Assembly: GCA_031550325.1 (NCBI GenBank)
Contig: JAVBOR010000007.1
Span: forward strand, 56,275-120,274
Source of the DNA: JAVBTT01 sp031550325
GTDB taxonomy: Bacteria > Bacillota > Clostridia > Oscillospirales > UBA929
Direction: 5' to 3'
DNA: 64,000 bases
Below are positions 33,709-42,616 of the stretch, piece by piece (the stretch's first letter is position 1; every line of letters begins with the position of its first letter). The position numbers and the translations under genes are program-made. The notes beneath the pieces were generated by a model. The model ran no database searches. It saw only the letters and a program-made list of their open reading frames with translations, and was not told the DNA's origin.

Positions 33709-34275
33709 TTATACCGCGCGGGACGGGGGAAAGATAGCGGTAATAACCGGTAATAAGCGAGGCGCAATCAACACAGCCAGTAAGGTTTTAAGCCCGTCGC
33801 CGGGGAGGAAAGACATGAGACCGAACACCGCGCTCATCAGGGCATGCGAGTCTGCGCCCGCGACATGCTTTAATACGAGGATCATGTAGGGGGTGCCCAG
33901 TGCATACTGAAGCGCCGTGGCGCACAGACATACAAAAAGTGTCCGGCCCGGCGTCATCCGCCGCCGGACTGTCAGCGCGCCCGCCAGCGCAGCCGAAGGC
34001 GCGAACGACAGCAAAAACCCGAAGGAGGGTTTGAAAATCTGGGCAAAGCCGCCCGAGAATCCCGCGAAGATCGGCAGCCCAAGCAGTCCGAGCAGCAGAT
34101 AGACGAGCTGGGACACTGCTCCCCACTTTGGGCCGAGAAGGATGCCAGACAAGAGGACAAAGAGGGTTTGCAGTGTGATGGGAACCGGGCCGGCCGGGAT
34201 GGCAACCATGGCACCGACCGCGGTCATAGCGGCAAACAGCGCGACAAGAACGAGCTGGCGGATCGGAGTTTTCAT
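33709..34275 (-). CDS. bioY: Biotin ECF transporter S component BioY
   Basis: 188 residues with five or six membrane helices. BioY binds biotin at the membrane and works alone or with the EcfA/A'T module. Family motifs are PVPITLQTLFVLLSGILLG and YLLLGLLGLPIFAGFSGG. Upstream there is a strong promoter and a BirA-type operator, so biotin should repress it. The ATG at 34275 follows CGGAGG. Confidence 0.94.
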   Translation of the reverse strand: MKTPIRQLVLVALFAAMTAVGAMVAIPAGPVPITLQTLFVLLSGILLGPKWGAVSQLVYLLLGLLGLPIFAGFSGGFAQIFKPSFGFLLSFAPSAALAGALTVRRRMTPGRTLFVCLCATALQYALGTPYMILVLKHVAGADSHALMSAVFGLMSFLPGDGLKTLLAVLIAPRLLPVITAIFPPSRAV

Positions 34276-34287
34276 AGCGCCTCCGTA

Positions 34288-34315
34288 GTAAACTTCATTC
34301 AGGAGTACAGTTTAC
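34288..34315 (-). promoter_or_regulatory. BirA-type operator of bioY
   Basis: On the minus strand GTAAAC, 16 bases, GTTTAC. It starts two bases downstream of the -10 box, so it covers the start of transcription. Biotin-loaded BirA boxes in Bacillota have this layout (about GTNAAC-N14-16-GTTNAC). Confidence 0.75.
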
Positions 34316-34316
34316 C

Positions 34317-34345
34317 ATTATAGCGCCAGAGGCGCACTTTGTAAA
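34317..34345 (-). promoter_or_regulatory. Promoter of bioY
   Basis: Minus strand: TTTACA (34340-34345), 17 bases, TATAAT (34317-34322). A near-perfect sigma-A promoter. Confidence 0.8.
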
Positions 34346-34409
34346 GCCGGGCCTCACTCTGCAAACGCCCTGAGACGGTAAGAAAGTCCCTCGATAGAGG
34401 CCCCTCTGC

Positions 34410-34438
34410 TTGCTTAATGCATGAGTTTGCTTTATACT
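34410..34438 (+). promoter_or_regulatory. Promoter of the Nudix gene
   Basis: TTGCTT at 34410-34415, 17 bases, TATACT at 34433-34438, 60 bases before the TTG start. Confidence 0.65.
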
Positions 34439-34498
34439 CACAGAGAAGAGAAGATCATTTTTTGATAAATATGGCGTTATGCGAACGGAGGAATTCGC

Positions 34499-35005
34499 TT
34501 GGCTGAACTTTGGGATATTCTCGACGAAAACGGCAACGCAACAGGTCGTCTTCACGAGCGCGGCAAGCCTATGTGTGACGGCGAATACCATCTTACGGTC
34601 TATGTGCTGATTGAGAACGACAACGGCGAGTATCTCATTTCTCAAAGAACGCCGAATAAGTCGCTCCCTCATATGTGGGAATGCACAGGTGGAAACGCGG
34701 TTGCAGGAGATGACAGCTTGACGACTGCATTAAAAGAAACGAATGAGGAATTGGGGATTGTTCTTGAACCACTGAACGGGCAAAGAATAAAGCGTCAAAT
34801 TCGGAAATGCATATGCAATCATTGTTTGGCTGATGTTTGGCTGTTCCGGCAAAATGTTGACATATCGGAAGTGACTCTCGCTCCTGATGAAACCTGCGGG
34901 GCCATGTGGGCAAGCCGCGATAAAATGAACCGCATGATTGACGAGGGCACATTCACAACGTGGGGATTATGTACCCGCATTGACGAATTATTTGAGGAAG
35001 ATTAG
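34499..35005 (+). CDS. Nudix hydrolase family protein
   Basis: 168 residues, resembling isopentenyl-diphosphate isomerase-like Nudix proteins (ELWDILDENGNATGRLHERG). The Nudix helix is degenerate: GNAVAGDDSLTTALKETNEE followed by LGI, with Asp for the first Glu and Lys for Arg. The catalytic NEE is kept. Starts with TTG after CGGAGG. Its base composition is AT-richer than its neighbours, which hints at separate origin. Substrate unknown. Confidence 0.8.
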   Translation: MAELWDILDENGNATGRLHERGKPMCDGEYHLTVYVLIENDNGEYLISQRTPNKSLPHMWECTGGNAVAGDDSLTTALKETNEELGIVLEPLNGQRIKRQIRKCICNHCLADVWLFRQNVDISEVTLAPDETCGAMWASRDKMNRMIDEGTFTTWGLCTRIDELFEED

Positions 35006-35056
35006 AGGCCAGAAGATACACCTTACGCGCTCTCGTCCTTTATCGGTTTTTACGCC

Positions 35057-35218
35057 GACCCTTGCGGTTGGAGCCGCAAGGGTCTTGCTGGGAGTAAAGC
35101 CGCAAAAAAGTAAACAGAAACGCTTTCACGGATTCACTCCGGGAAAGTCACCCAATGCGCGTCTTCACAAAGACGCATTCCTGCTCCCGTTTGTAGACAA
35201 ATCGAAGGTTTGTCTACA
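35057..35218 (-). repeat. Modular intergenic repeat, copy R5
   Basis: An extra hairpin (GACCCTTGCGG pairing with CCGCAAGGGTC, 35057-35084) is followed by the c core CGGATTCACTCCGGG (35129-35143), a d hairpin (GCGTCTT/AAGACGC, 35159-35176), the spacer CTGCTCCCGTTTG, and an a-type hairpin with a different stem (TGTAGACAAA/TTTGTCTACA, 35192-35218). It lies in a convergent gap; the a end faces the subtilase 3' end. Confidence 0.65.
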
Positions 35219-35224
35219 GGTTGA

Positions 35225-35256
35225 GGCCCGCCGGACAGTGTCCGGCGGGCCTTTTT
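35225..35256 (+). terminator. Terminator in the Nudix/subtilase convergent gap
   Basis: GGCCCGCCGGAC pairs with GTCCGGCGGGCC around a three-base loop (A-G-T), followed by TTTTT. Strong in the plus direction; it also forms on the subtilase transcript. Confidence 0.85.
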
Positions 35257-35268
35257 AAGCGGCTGGGG

Positions 35269-38200
35269 CTACGGGCGAACCGTAAAGGTGAAGGAATAGC
35301 TTGGGAACAGCGCGGGATACTTGATGCCGGAGATGACCACGACCGACTGCGCGGGGAGGGCCTCTGTCAGGACGCCCAGTCTGACAACGCGGGCGCTCTC
35401 CACGGTCATCTGAACCGCCGCGCCGTTGAGCTTGGCGGCGCCCTTCGGCGCGGTCAGGTCTGCGTTGAAGCTCAGGCGCAGGTAGCCGTCCTCGCCCGTG
35501 AAGGGGGTGACTGTCCAGATATCCGTGCTGTAGGCCAGAACTTCAATCGTGGTGATCGCCACGACCTCGTCGTCGCTGAACAGGTAAATCTCGTGGATGC
35601 CAGCTTCTCCCGCTTCGGGGATATACACGACGTTGCGGCCGGCGGTCACGGGGTAGGTGTCTGCGCCGAACGCTCCGCTGCTGATCATCATCTCGCCCAG
35701 ATACTCGCCCTGGATGTCGATGACCACATGGGCCGAAAGGGTCTCCACGATGGAGGGGCCGGCGGTGAAGGTCGTGACAATCGCGTCGGGCTTGGTTTTG
35801 AAGATGGAGGCAAGCGAGGTGCTCGAAGAGTTCCAGGCCATGTCGTAAAGCTCAACGCTGATGTTGGCGAGGAATGCGTCAACCGATTCATAACCGGCAA
35901 GCAGTGAGGTGACGTCAAAGCTCGCAGACGGATCTTTTTCCACTGCGCTGAGCTGGAAGTACGCGGTGTCGACTACGGCCTCGCTCGTGCGCAGGTTGGC
36001 GGCCATGACATAGTGTCCGTCCTGCGTGTTAACGGTGAGGATCTTCTTTCCGTCTACGTCAAGGATCCAGGCGGAAAGAGCGGTCGGCGCAACGGTGTCG
36101 ATGGTAAACGGAAGCTCTTTGACGATCGGATTGGAGGCGACGCTCGAACCCGGATAGTCAACTGCTGATTTGATCACGAACTTGTACTGACCGTCGGGCA
36201 GAAGGGCGGTTGTTCCGCCGGAGCCCACGCGGCCGTTAAAGGCGCTGATCAGGTTGACAGTGGCCGTGGTGGAGGTGTCGCCGTTATAGGAGGTCTTGCG
36301 CACAGAGGAAGAGTTGTTGGTGACTTCGCGGACCACTTCGCCGGCTGAGTTGACCACGCTGACGTTGAGCGCTGTGCGGTTGCGCACCTGCGTGGCCACA
36401 TAGGTCAGCGTGTCGGTGAAGTTGGTCGTGACGCCCGGGCTCATCGAAACGAGACGGTAGTCGTAAATGCCGCTGATTTCGTTGCGCGCGGCCATGGTGT
36501 TTGTGCCCGCGTAAACCGTGGTGTTCTGGTTGCCGCTGAAGCGGATCGGAGTCGTGAAACGGTCGCGGTTGTAGAGGGATGTGCCGGCTTCGTCATAGAT
36601 GTTGTTGTCGTACACGGGCAGCGTTGTCCAGTCGCCGATATAGCCGACATAGGGCAGGTTGACATTGGGGTACTCGCCCTTTGCGGTCAGCAAGACATAG
36701 CCGTCGACAAACATGCCGTTGATAAACACTTCGTCCAGAAGCTCCGCGATCTTATTCTCGTCGAGCTTGACGTTGACAGTGATGTCAACAAAAGAGTCTG
36801 CGCCCACGGTGACGCTGGTAACCGCCTGGCCGTCCACGTTGAAGGTGACGTCGGCGTCAAGGGGAATGTCGTAGTCTTCGCAGGTGTAGAAGAAACCGTC
36901 GGGCTTGGAGTAGCCGTCGGTGAGAACGAGTGCGCTCAGGTCGAAAGAGCGCTCGACGCTGCCAAGGCTCTTGGCTCTGACCACAAAGCTGAACTCTGTC
37001 TCAAGCTTGTCGCCGAGTTCAACTTTGGCGCGGCCGTCGCCCGCAACGATATTCTGAACAATGACGTCGCTGGTTGTCGCGCCGATGAGGTTGACCATGC
37101 CCGCGCCGGCCTGGCGGGGCGAGGCGTAGAAGCCGTTCGGCATAAGCATCGGCGTCGCGGTGCTTTGCATCAGCGAGTCAACCAGCTCCTTGCGGGCGAC
37201 GCCCGTGTAGGAGGGGTAGTCTGCCTTTACGCGCTGCTGGACAATCGCGGACGCGCCGGTGACCTGCGGAGCGGACATCGAGGTGCCGCTCATCAGGACG
37301 TAACCGCCCTGCGCCAGCGGATAGGTGGAATAGATGTTGCCGCCGAAGCCGGTAATTTCGGGCTTGAGTTTCAGATCGGGCGTGACGCCCCACGAGGAGA
37401 ACGGGGACATATAGCCGGCAGCCGAGCTGTTGATGAACTCGGTGGAGGCGTTGATGCGAACCGTGGTGTTGCCTGCCAGCACCGACGAGATCACGATCTC
37501 GCCGTCTGCCTTGGTCATGCTGACGAGCGGGATGAGCGCGCCTTCAGTCACCATGGAGATGACGCCGCTGGGCGCGTTGTCTACGACGAGCAGGCCGACG
37601 GCGCCCCTGGAGGCAGCGTTGTTGGCTTTATCCACAAAAGTGTGCGTGCCGCGTCTGGCGACAGCGATTTTTCCGGTCAGGTCGAGTCCAGCCACGTCTT
37701 CCGTGCCCGCCAGGCCGATGAAGGCCAGTTCCAGAACTCTGCCGCCAAACACTTCGGCGAAGACTCTGCCCACAGGGTTGGTGTCTATGTACATGAACTT
37801 CTTGTCGACGTTGTCAATCGTGAAGGACGGGGAGTAGACAGCGTAGTTGTCGGCGGAGGCGACGGTGGTGACCGAGCGGGTTGTGGACGGCGAACCAACC
37901 ATGCCGTAGTCGAGATTGGAGGTGTAGGGACGGCCGACAATGTTGGCAGCATAGTTGGCGGCGTCACGCTCGCCCGAGCGGTAGGAGTTGCCCGAGGAGA
38001 TCGACACGGAGACACCGGCGTCCTTGGCGCGGCCATAGGTGTTGAAGACGTTGGAGCCGTCAGTGTCGGTAAAGCCGGCGGTGGTGCCGAGCGAAAGGTT
38101 GATGGAGGTCACGCCAAGCTTGACGGCGTCGTCAACGGCGGCGAGGATATTGACGTCGGTGGAGTTGGGGAACACCTTCAATGCGAAAATCTGTGCGTCG

Positions 38201-39132
38201 GGGGCCACGCCGATGGCGGCGTTGTCTTCGGTGCGATTGGCGGCCGCGATGCCCGTGACATGCGTGCCGTGGCCGGGATCGGAGGTGTTGTCCATGGGAT
38301 CGTTGTCCCAGTTGCTGACGCCGTAATCATAGCCGAACGGAACCTTGTTGCTGCGGTAGAACTGGCCGGCGTTCATCGTGTTGTAGCGGGCCTGCGTGCT
38401 GACGCAGTTCAGGTCGCGTCTGTCCAGAATGGTCTGCAGGGCTTCCAAGGAGATCATATAGGCGTTTTCCTCCATCGCGGAGAACAGCGGGTGATTGTAG
38501 TCAAGGCCGGAGTCGCAGATGGCGATGATCTGGCCCTTGCCGGTGTAGCCGGTGGCGTTCCAGGTGATGGTCGCGCCGATTTTGTCGTTGCCCACCGTGT
38601 CGTTGGGTTCGTTGATGACGGTTTCAGGCAGGTCGTAGGTCAGGGAATCGTACACCTCAACCACGCCGTCAAGCGCCTTGATGGCATCGACTTTTCCGGC
38701 GGGCACACGTACGGCAAAGCCGTTCATGACGGCCGAATAGGTGGCAAGCACGTCCTTGCTTCCCGAAAGAGCGAGCACCTTTTTGATCACAAGGCCCTGC
38801 TGCGCGCGCAGCGCTTTGTCGGCCAGGGACAGCGCGTAGTACTGACTCCGGGAGCCAAGGGCGTTTATGTCATTTCTTAAAAGTGACGCAGGCTTGGCAA
38901 AGTAGTCCTGTGCGTGATCAGGATCAATGTCCAAAAGCGCGGGAGAGGACAGCTCGACGATGATGTCGATCATGTCGCTTGCCTTGAGAACGACGGTTTC
39001 GCCCGTGGCCACGTCAATCTTTTTCAGGTTGATGTCTTCCTTGGCCGGGGCGGCGGCGGTGGCGCTGCTAACAAGGCCAACCATGAGGAATAGGGCTAAA
39101 AGCAAGGACAGCGCTCTCTTTTTCGTTTTCAT
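35269..39132 (-). CDS. Large secreted subtilisin-like serine protease (S8)
   Basis: 1287 residues. A signal peptide (MKTKKR, hydrophobic core, ending near ATAA) is followed by an inhibitor-type prodomain to about 190. The S8 domain has D207 (AICDSGLDYNHPLF), H288 (GHGTHVTGIAAA) and S618 (GTSMSAPQVTGA). A PA insertion lies at about 450-560 (GAVGLLVVDNAPSG). The C-terminal 550 residues are beta-rich and lactocepin/C5a-peptidase-like. There is no LPXTG or SLH anchor, so it is probably released or held non-covalently. I chose the ATG at 39132, which opens the signal peptide after AAGGAAG. Confidence 0.9.
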   Translation of the reverse strand: MKTKKRALSLLLALFLMVGLVSSATAAAPAKEDINLKKIDVATGETVVLKASDMIDIIVELSSPALLDIDPDHAQDYFAKPASLLRNDINALGSRSQYYALSLADKALRAQQGLVIKKVLALSGSKDVLATYSAVMNGFAVRVPAGKVDAIKALDGVVEVYDSLTYDLPETVINEPNDTVGNDKIGATITWNATGYTGKGQIIAICDSGLDYNHPLFSAMEENAYMISLEALQTILDRRDLNCVSTQARYNTMNAGQFYRSNKVPFGYDYGVSNWDNDPMDNTSDPGHGTHVTGIAAANRTEDNAAIGVAPDAQIFALKVFPNSTDVNILAAVDDAVKLGVTSINLSLGTTAGFTDTDGSNVFNTYGRAKDAGVSVSISSGNSYRSGERDAANYAANIVGRPYTSNLDYGMVGSPSTTRSVTTVASADNYAVYSPSFTIDNVDKKFMYIDTNPVGRVFAEVFGGRVLELAFIGLAGTEDVAGLDLTGKIAVARRGTHTFVDKANNAASRGAVGLLVVDNAPSGVISMVTEGALIPLVSMTKADGEIVISSVLAGNTTVRINASTEFINSSAAGYMSPFSSWGVTPDLKLKPEITGFGGNIYSTYPLAQGGYVLMSGTSMSAPQVTGASAIVQQRVKADYPSYTGVARKELVDSLMQSTATPMLMPNGFYASPRQAGAGMVNLIGATTSDVIVQNIVAGDGRAKVELGDKLETEFSFVVRAKSLGSVERSFDLSALVLTDGYSKPDGFFYTCEDYDIPLDADVTFNVDGQAVTSVTVGADSFVDITVNVKLDENKIAELLDEVFINGMFVDGYVLLTAKGEYPNVNLPYVGYIGDWTTLPVYDNNIYDEAGTSLYNRDRFTTPIRFSGNQNTTVYAGTNTMAARNEISGIYDYRLVSMSPGVTTNFTDTLTYVATQVRNRTALNVSVVNSAGEVVREVTNNSSSVRKTSYNGDTSTTATVNLISAFNGRVGSGGTTALLPDGQYKFVIKSAVDYPGSSVASNPIVKELPFTIDTVAPTALSAWILDVDGKKILTVNTQDGHYVMAANLRTSEAVVDTAYFQLSAVEKDPSASFDVTSLLAGYESVDAFLANISVELYDMAWNSSSTSLASIFKTKPDAIVTTFTAGPSIVETLSAHVVIDIQGEYLGEMMISSGAFGADTYPVTAGRNVVYIPEAGEAGIHEIYLFSDDEVVAITTIEVLAYSTDIWTVTPFTGEDGYLRLSFNADLTAPKGAAKLNGAAVQMTVESARVVRLGVLTEALPAQSVVVISGIKYPALFPSYSFTFTVRP

Positions 39133-39186
39133 CTCATTTCTTCCTTCCTTTTTGGACGCGCTTGCGCCCTGTAATGCTATCAATAT

Positions 39187-39212
39187 GAACAGTGCCGGTG
39201 CCGACACTGTTC
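39187..39212 (-). promoter_or_regulatory. Perfect inverted repeat in the subtilase leader
   Basis: GAACAGTG (39187-39194) and CACTGTTC (39205-39212) with a ten-base centre that is itself partly symmetric (CCGGTGCCGA). It lies between the promoter at 39278 and the start codon at 39132. It could be an operator or a leader hairpin. Confidence 0.5.
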
Positions 39213-39277
39213 TTGACGCCATAACCATGCTTTGGGGCTTATGGAGGGATCTTAAAACAAAGGAAATATTATCTTTT

Positions 39278-39306
39278 ATCATAGCACTATTAGGGTAGTA
39301 ATGCAA
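39278..39306 (-). promoter_or_regulatory. Promoter of the subtilase gene
   Basis: Minus strand: TTGCAT (39301-39306), 17 bases, TATGAT (39278-39283). Leader of about 140 bases. Confidence 0.6.
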
Positions 39307-39369
39307 TAATCTGCTAAAATTTCATATATTTAGCGTGATAAATCGATGCAGTGCGGGGGAGCGGTTTCA

Positions 39370-39398
39370 TTGACTTTGTGTGGTTGCGGAGATATACT
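39370..39398 (+). promoter_or_regulatory. Promoter of the FAD oxidoreductase gene
   Basis: TTGACT at 39370-39375, 17 bases, TATACT at 39393-39398, 57 bases before the start. The rest of the 322-base divergent gap is AT-rich and holds the subtilase promoter and inverted repeat. Confidence 0.7.
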
Positions 39399-39454
39399 GT
39401 GGACATACGGGTGAAGCGTAAGCGCGCGCCCGAGCGGAGGAAGAGGGCGAAATC

Positions 39455-40807
39455 ATGCGTGTCGTCATCATCGGCGGCGGGATCAGCGGACTCATGGCCG
39501 CGTACCGCCTTTCGGAAAAACACAGGGTCACGCTTTTGGAAAAGGGACGGGCGCTGGACGCGCGCCACTGCCCGATTGTGGAGAATAGGAGCGCCGCCTG
39601 CGCGCGCTGCGAACCCTGCGCCATTATGGAAGGTTTGGCCGGCGCGGGGGCGTTCTCGGACGGGAAATATGTCATCTCCACCGAATACGGCGGGTGGATG
39701 ACCGACGTGTTGCCGGCGGCGCTTGTCATGAACTATATTGAGCAGGCCGACGCCGTGCTGCGCCTGTTCGGCGCGCCCGAGGATCGCTTTTTGCCCGACG
39801 ATGAGCTCAAGCTGCTCTGCCTGCGGCATGACCTGCACATGCAGCAGGGGCAGCTGAAGCATCTGGGCACCGACGCCAATCTGCAGACCATGAAAAAATT
39901 GATCGCCGATCTTTCAGGGCGCTGTGATATTGTGACGGGTGCCGAGGTCACTGACGTCGACGCCGCGACCCGCACAGTGCTGTATCAATGTGCCGGAACC
40001 GAACACGCGCTGGAGGGCGACGCGGTCATCTTTGCCGTCGGACGTTCGGGCAGTGAGTTTTTTGCCGACTGGTGCGCGAAGAACAACGTGCGTCTGCAGA
40101 GCAACCAGGTGGACATCGGTGTGCGCGTGGAACTGCCCGCGCTGATCTGGAACCACTTTTCCAAGCGCATCTATGAGCCCAAGATCTGGTACCGCAGCCA
40201 GCAGTATGGGGACATCACGCGCATGTTCTGCTTCAACGAGCGCGGGCAGGTCGTTGTGGAAAACACAGGGGGTGTTTTGACCGTCAACGGCCACGCCTAT
40301 AAGGATGAAGCGAAGAAGAGCCAAAATTCCAATTTCGCGCTGCTCAGCACACTCAGGCTGACCAGGCCCTTTAACGAGCCCATCCGCTACGCAAAGAATG
40401 TGGCGCTTTTGGCGAATCAGCTCTCGGGCGGCGGTGTGCTGGTGCAGCGGCTGGGCGATCTGGAGGCCGGCCGGCGGTCCAATGAGCACCGTATGAGCTC
40501 GTCCACGACGGTGCCCACGTTGGCAGCCGTGCCGGGGGACCTATCGCTGTGCCTGCCCAAGCGGCAGCTGGACAACATTCTGGAGACGCTGCACGCGCTG
40601 GAAAAGATTGCGCCAGGTACCGCCAATCACGACACGTTGCTGTACGGCGTTGAATGCAAGTATTACTCCTCGAGGCCGGAGTGCGAGGACTTTGAGCTTG
40701 TCGGACGGCCCGGCCTGTACGCCGTCGGCGACGGCTCGGGCTTTACGCGAAGCCTGTCGCAAGCCGCCGCTAACGGCCTGTATGTCGCCGACAAGCTGCT
40801 CGGCTAA
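39455..40807 (+). CDS. FAD-dependent dehydrogenase (COG2509-like)
   Basis: 450 residues. The FAD-binding dinucleotide fold is at the N terminus (MRVVIIGGGISGLMAAYRLS, GxGxxG type, then a Glu in LLEKGR). A cysteine cluster follows (C-P near residue 45, then CARCEPC), and the C terminus has the second FAD motif GLYAVGDGSGFTRSLSQAAA. This matches the uncharacterised FAD-dependent dehydrogenase group. The substrate is unknown. It is monocistronic with its own promoter. Confidence 0.85.
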   Translation: MRVVIIGGGISGLMAAYRLSEKHRVTLLEKGRALDARHCPIVENRSAACARCEPCAIMEGLAGAGAFSDGKYVISTEYGGWMTDVLPAALVMNYIEQADAVLRLFGAPEDRFLPDDELKLLCLRHDLHMQQGQLKHLGTDANLQTMKKLIADLSGRCDIVTGAEVTDVDAATRTVLYQCAGTEHALEGDAVIFAVGRSGSEFFADWCAKNNVRLQSNQVDIGVRVELPALIWNHFSKRIYEPKIWYRSQQYGDITRMFCFNERGQVVVENTGGVLTVNGHAYKDEAKKSQNSNFALLSTLRLTRPFNEPIRYAKNVALLANQLSGGGVLVQRLGDLEAGRRSNEHRMSSSTTVPTLAAVPGDLSLCLPKRQLDNILETLHALEKIAPGTANHDTLLYGVECKYYSSRPECEDFELVGRPGLYAVGDGSGFTRSLSQAAANGLYVADKLLG

Positions 40808-40815
40808 AGCTGTTC

Positions 40816-41028
40816 GTTTTACCAAAGAGCCGGAGGCTCTTTGGTAAAACGGGGGAAGAATCGCGTCCTTGCGAGGACGCGCAGAGAGTGCCTTCCCCGG
40901 ACTGAATCCGTGAAAGGCCCTTGTTTCCATACTTTGCGCTAAACCAGTCCAGCAAGGACCTGCCGGCTGTGCCGTCAGGCTCGACGTGGTTTCGCGCAAA
41001 GGGACGAGGACTCGAGTGCTTTTTGACA
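40816..41028 (+). repeat. Modular intergenic repeat, copy R6 (long)
   Basis: Starts 8 bases after the FAD gene stop with a 16-bp perfect a-type hairpin (GTTTTACCAAAGAGCC, loop GGA, GGCTCTTTGGTAAAAC; 40816-40850). Then come the spacer CGGGGG, the d hairpin CGCGTCCT/AGGACGCG (40862-40881, with a T-A to C-G pair change from the other copies), the inverted c core (40896-40910), the e core CGTCAGGCTCGACG (40973-40986) and the f end GCTTTTTGACA (41018-41028). Confidence 0.75.
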
Positions 41029-41035
41029 AGCTGAA

Positions 41036-41069
41036 ACCTCCTGCCGCAGGGATCCCTGCAGCAGGAGGT
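41036..41069 (-). terminator. Terminator of the HtrA gene
   Basis: ACCTCCTGC pairs with GCAGGAGGT, with inner GCAGGG/CCCTGC. It forms on both strands between convergent genes. Confidence 0.7.
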
Positions 41070-41102
41070 AATTTTGGCGTCCAATTTTCGGCCCTTGCGC
41101 AG

Positions 41103-42329
41103 TTACTTCAGGGTGCCCTCCTCGACGAGCGTAACGTCGACGTCAAAGGTGCGGCCCTCCCTGTAGATCGTCAGGCTAAGCGAGTCGCCCACCGCGTAAT
41201 CCTGCTTGATGTTGTTGATGTCCGCCACAGTGGTGACCTCTTGCCCGTTGACCTTGGTGACGATGTCGCCGGCTTTGACACCCTTGGCGTAGGCGTCGGA
41301 CGCCGGGTTGACCGTTTCAATGAGTACGCCCGTGGGAAGCCCGTAATACCGGGCGGTGCGCTCGTCAATTTGTTTGGTGGCGTCACTCGTGATGCCGATG
41401 GCCGGACGGCCATGCACATAGCCGTCGCTGATCAGCTGACCGAGAATCGGCTGCGCCACGCTCACCGGAATGGCAAAGCCGAGGCCCTCGATGGACTGGT
41501 AGACGTCGCCCATGATCTTGGAGGAGATGATGCCCACAACCTGCCCGTATACGTTGCACAGCGGCCCGCCCGAGTTGCCGGGATTGACGGCGCAGTTGGT
41601 CTGGATGACCGTCATGCGCACATCGCCCGCGTACTCGCTGAAGCTGATGTCGCGGTTGATGGCCGAGATCATGCCGTCTGTGATGGTGTTCTGTAGCTCA
41701 AGGCCGAGTGGGTTGCCGATGACATAGGCGTCGTCGCCGGGCTCAAGCTCGTCGGAGTTGCCGAGCTCTGCGGGGGTGAGCCCGGTGCGGTCAATCTTCA
41801 GAACGGCCAAATCGGTGCGGCTGTCCAGCCCGACAATCCGGGCGCTGATCTCCTCGCCCGAAGAAAAGATGACCGTGACGGAGGACGCGCCGATCACGAC
41901 GTGGTTGTTGGTGGCGATATACCCGTCGGCGGTGACGATGATGCCCGTGCCGCTCGAGGCCTCGTCGGCGTCGCTGTAACGCGAGATGATGCCAACGACC
42001 GACGGCACAACCTTTTTATAGACCTCGTTCCCCGAAAGCACCTGCCGTCCGGAGCTGTCTGTGACCATGGCGGAAGACTGCCGCGGAATGTCGACAACGA
42101 CCAGCGGGTCGTCGATGCGGGCAGACGGCGTAGTCACCGAGGGCTGGCGTATGGCCTGCCCCGTCATGCTCAGCGAGAGGCGGCCGTGGGCGTCCTCCAC
42201 AAGGGCGACGTCATAGTAGTCGGCCATAAGGCCGACCGCGACGGCCAGCGCGAGGATCAGGACGGTGCAGAGGATCAAAACGGGGGCAAAATGACTCTTT
42301 CGGGGCGGCGGATTATAGCCTGTATACAT
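41103..42329 (-). CDS. HtrA/DegP-like trypsin protease with PDZ domain
   Basis: 408 residues. An N-terminal membrane helix (about residues 14-35) anchors an extracytoplasmic trypsin domain with H143 (NNHVV), D173 (RTDLAVLKI) and S253 (NPGNSGGPL), then one PDZ domain at about 310-405 (YGLPTGVLIETVNPASDAYA, then KGVKAGDIVTKVNG). HtrA proteases degrade misfolded envelope proteins. The ATG at 42329 follows GGGAGG. A two-component system lies just upstream in the same direction (after R7), in keeping with envelope stress control, though a joint transcript is not proven. Confidence 0.92.
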   Translation of the reverse strand: MYTGYNPPPRKSHFAPVLILCTVLILALAVAVGLMADYYDVALVEDAHGRLSLSMTGQAIRQPSVTTPSARIDDPLVVVDIPRQSSAMVTDSSGRQVLSGNEVYKKVVPSVVGIISRYSDADEASSGTGIIVTADGYIATNNHVVIGASSVTVIFSSGEEISARIVGLDSRTDLAVLKIDRTGLTPAELGNSDELEPGDDAYVIGNPLGLELQNTITDGMISAINRDISFSEYAGDVRMTVIQTNCAVNPGNSGGPLCNVYGQVVGIISSKIMGDVYQSIEGLGFAIPVSVAQPILGQLISDGYVHGRPAIGITSDATKQIDERTARYYGLPTGVLIETVNPASDAYAKGVKAGDIVTKVNGQEVTTVADINNIKQDYAVGDSLSLTIYREGRTFDVDVTLVEEGTLK

Positions 42330-42383
42330 ATGGCGTCCTCCCTGACAAAGTTGATAAAAACAACCTGCTAATTGCCTCTTCAG

Positions 42384-42535
42384 GCGCTGCCGGCAGGTTC
42401 CTGCCGGACTGGTAAAGCGCAAAGGACTGAAACAAGCGACGTTCACGGATTTACTCCGGTAAAGTTCTTCTCTTCAAACCGCCGAAGCGGTTTGAACCAA
42501 CTCCCGTTTGTCAAAGAACCTCTGGTTCTTTGACA
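42384..42535 (-). repeat. Modular intergenic repeat, copy R7
   Basis: e-like palindrome (TGCCGGCAGG, then CCTGCCGG), c core CGGATTTACTCCGGT (42446-42460), perfect b hairpin TTCAAACCGC/GCGGTTTGAA (42473-42496), spacer ACTCCCGTT, and a hairpin TGTCAAAGAACC/GGTTCTTTGACA (42509-42535). The a end faces the histidine kinase gene, whose stop is 81 bases away. Confidence 0.72.
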
Positions 42536-42616
42536 GTCTGAGACAAGGGGACTGTCTATCAAGATACCACAGCCGGCGGAAAAATTCCAGCAAACTGTGT
42601 GAACGGTCTGTGAATT

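Noticed and set aside
37165..38880. 571-codon plus-strand frame inside the subtilase gene
   Set aside because: Antisense to a clear S8 protease with intact catalytic residues; the translation is Gly/Val/His-rich low complexity.
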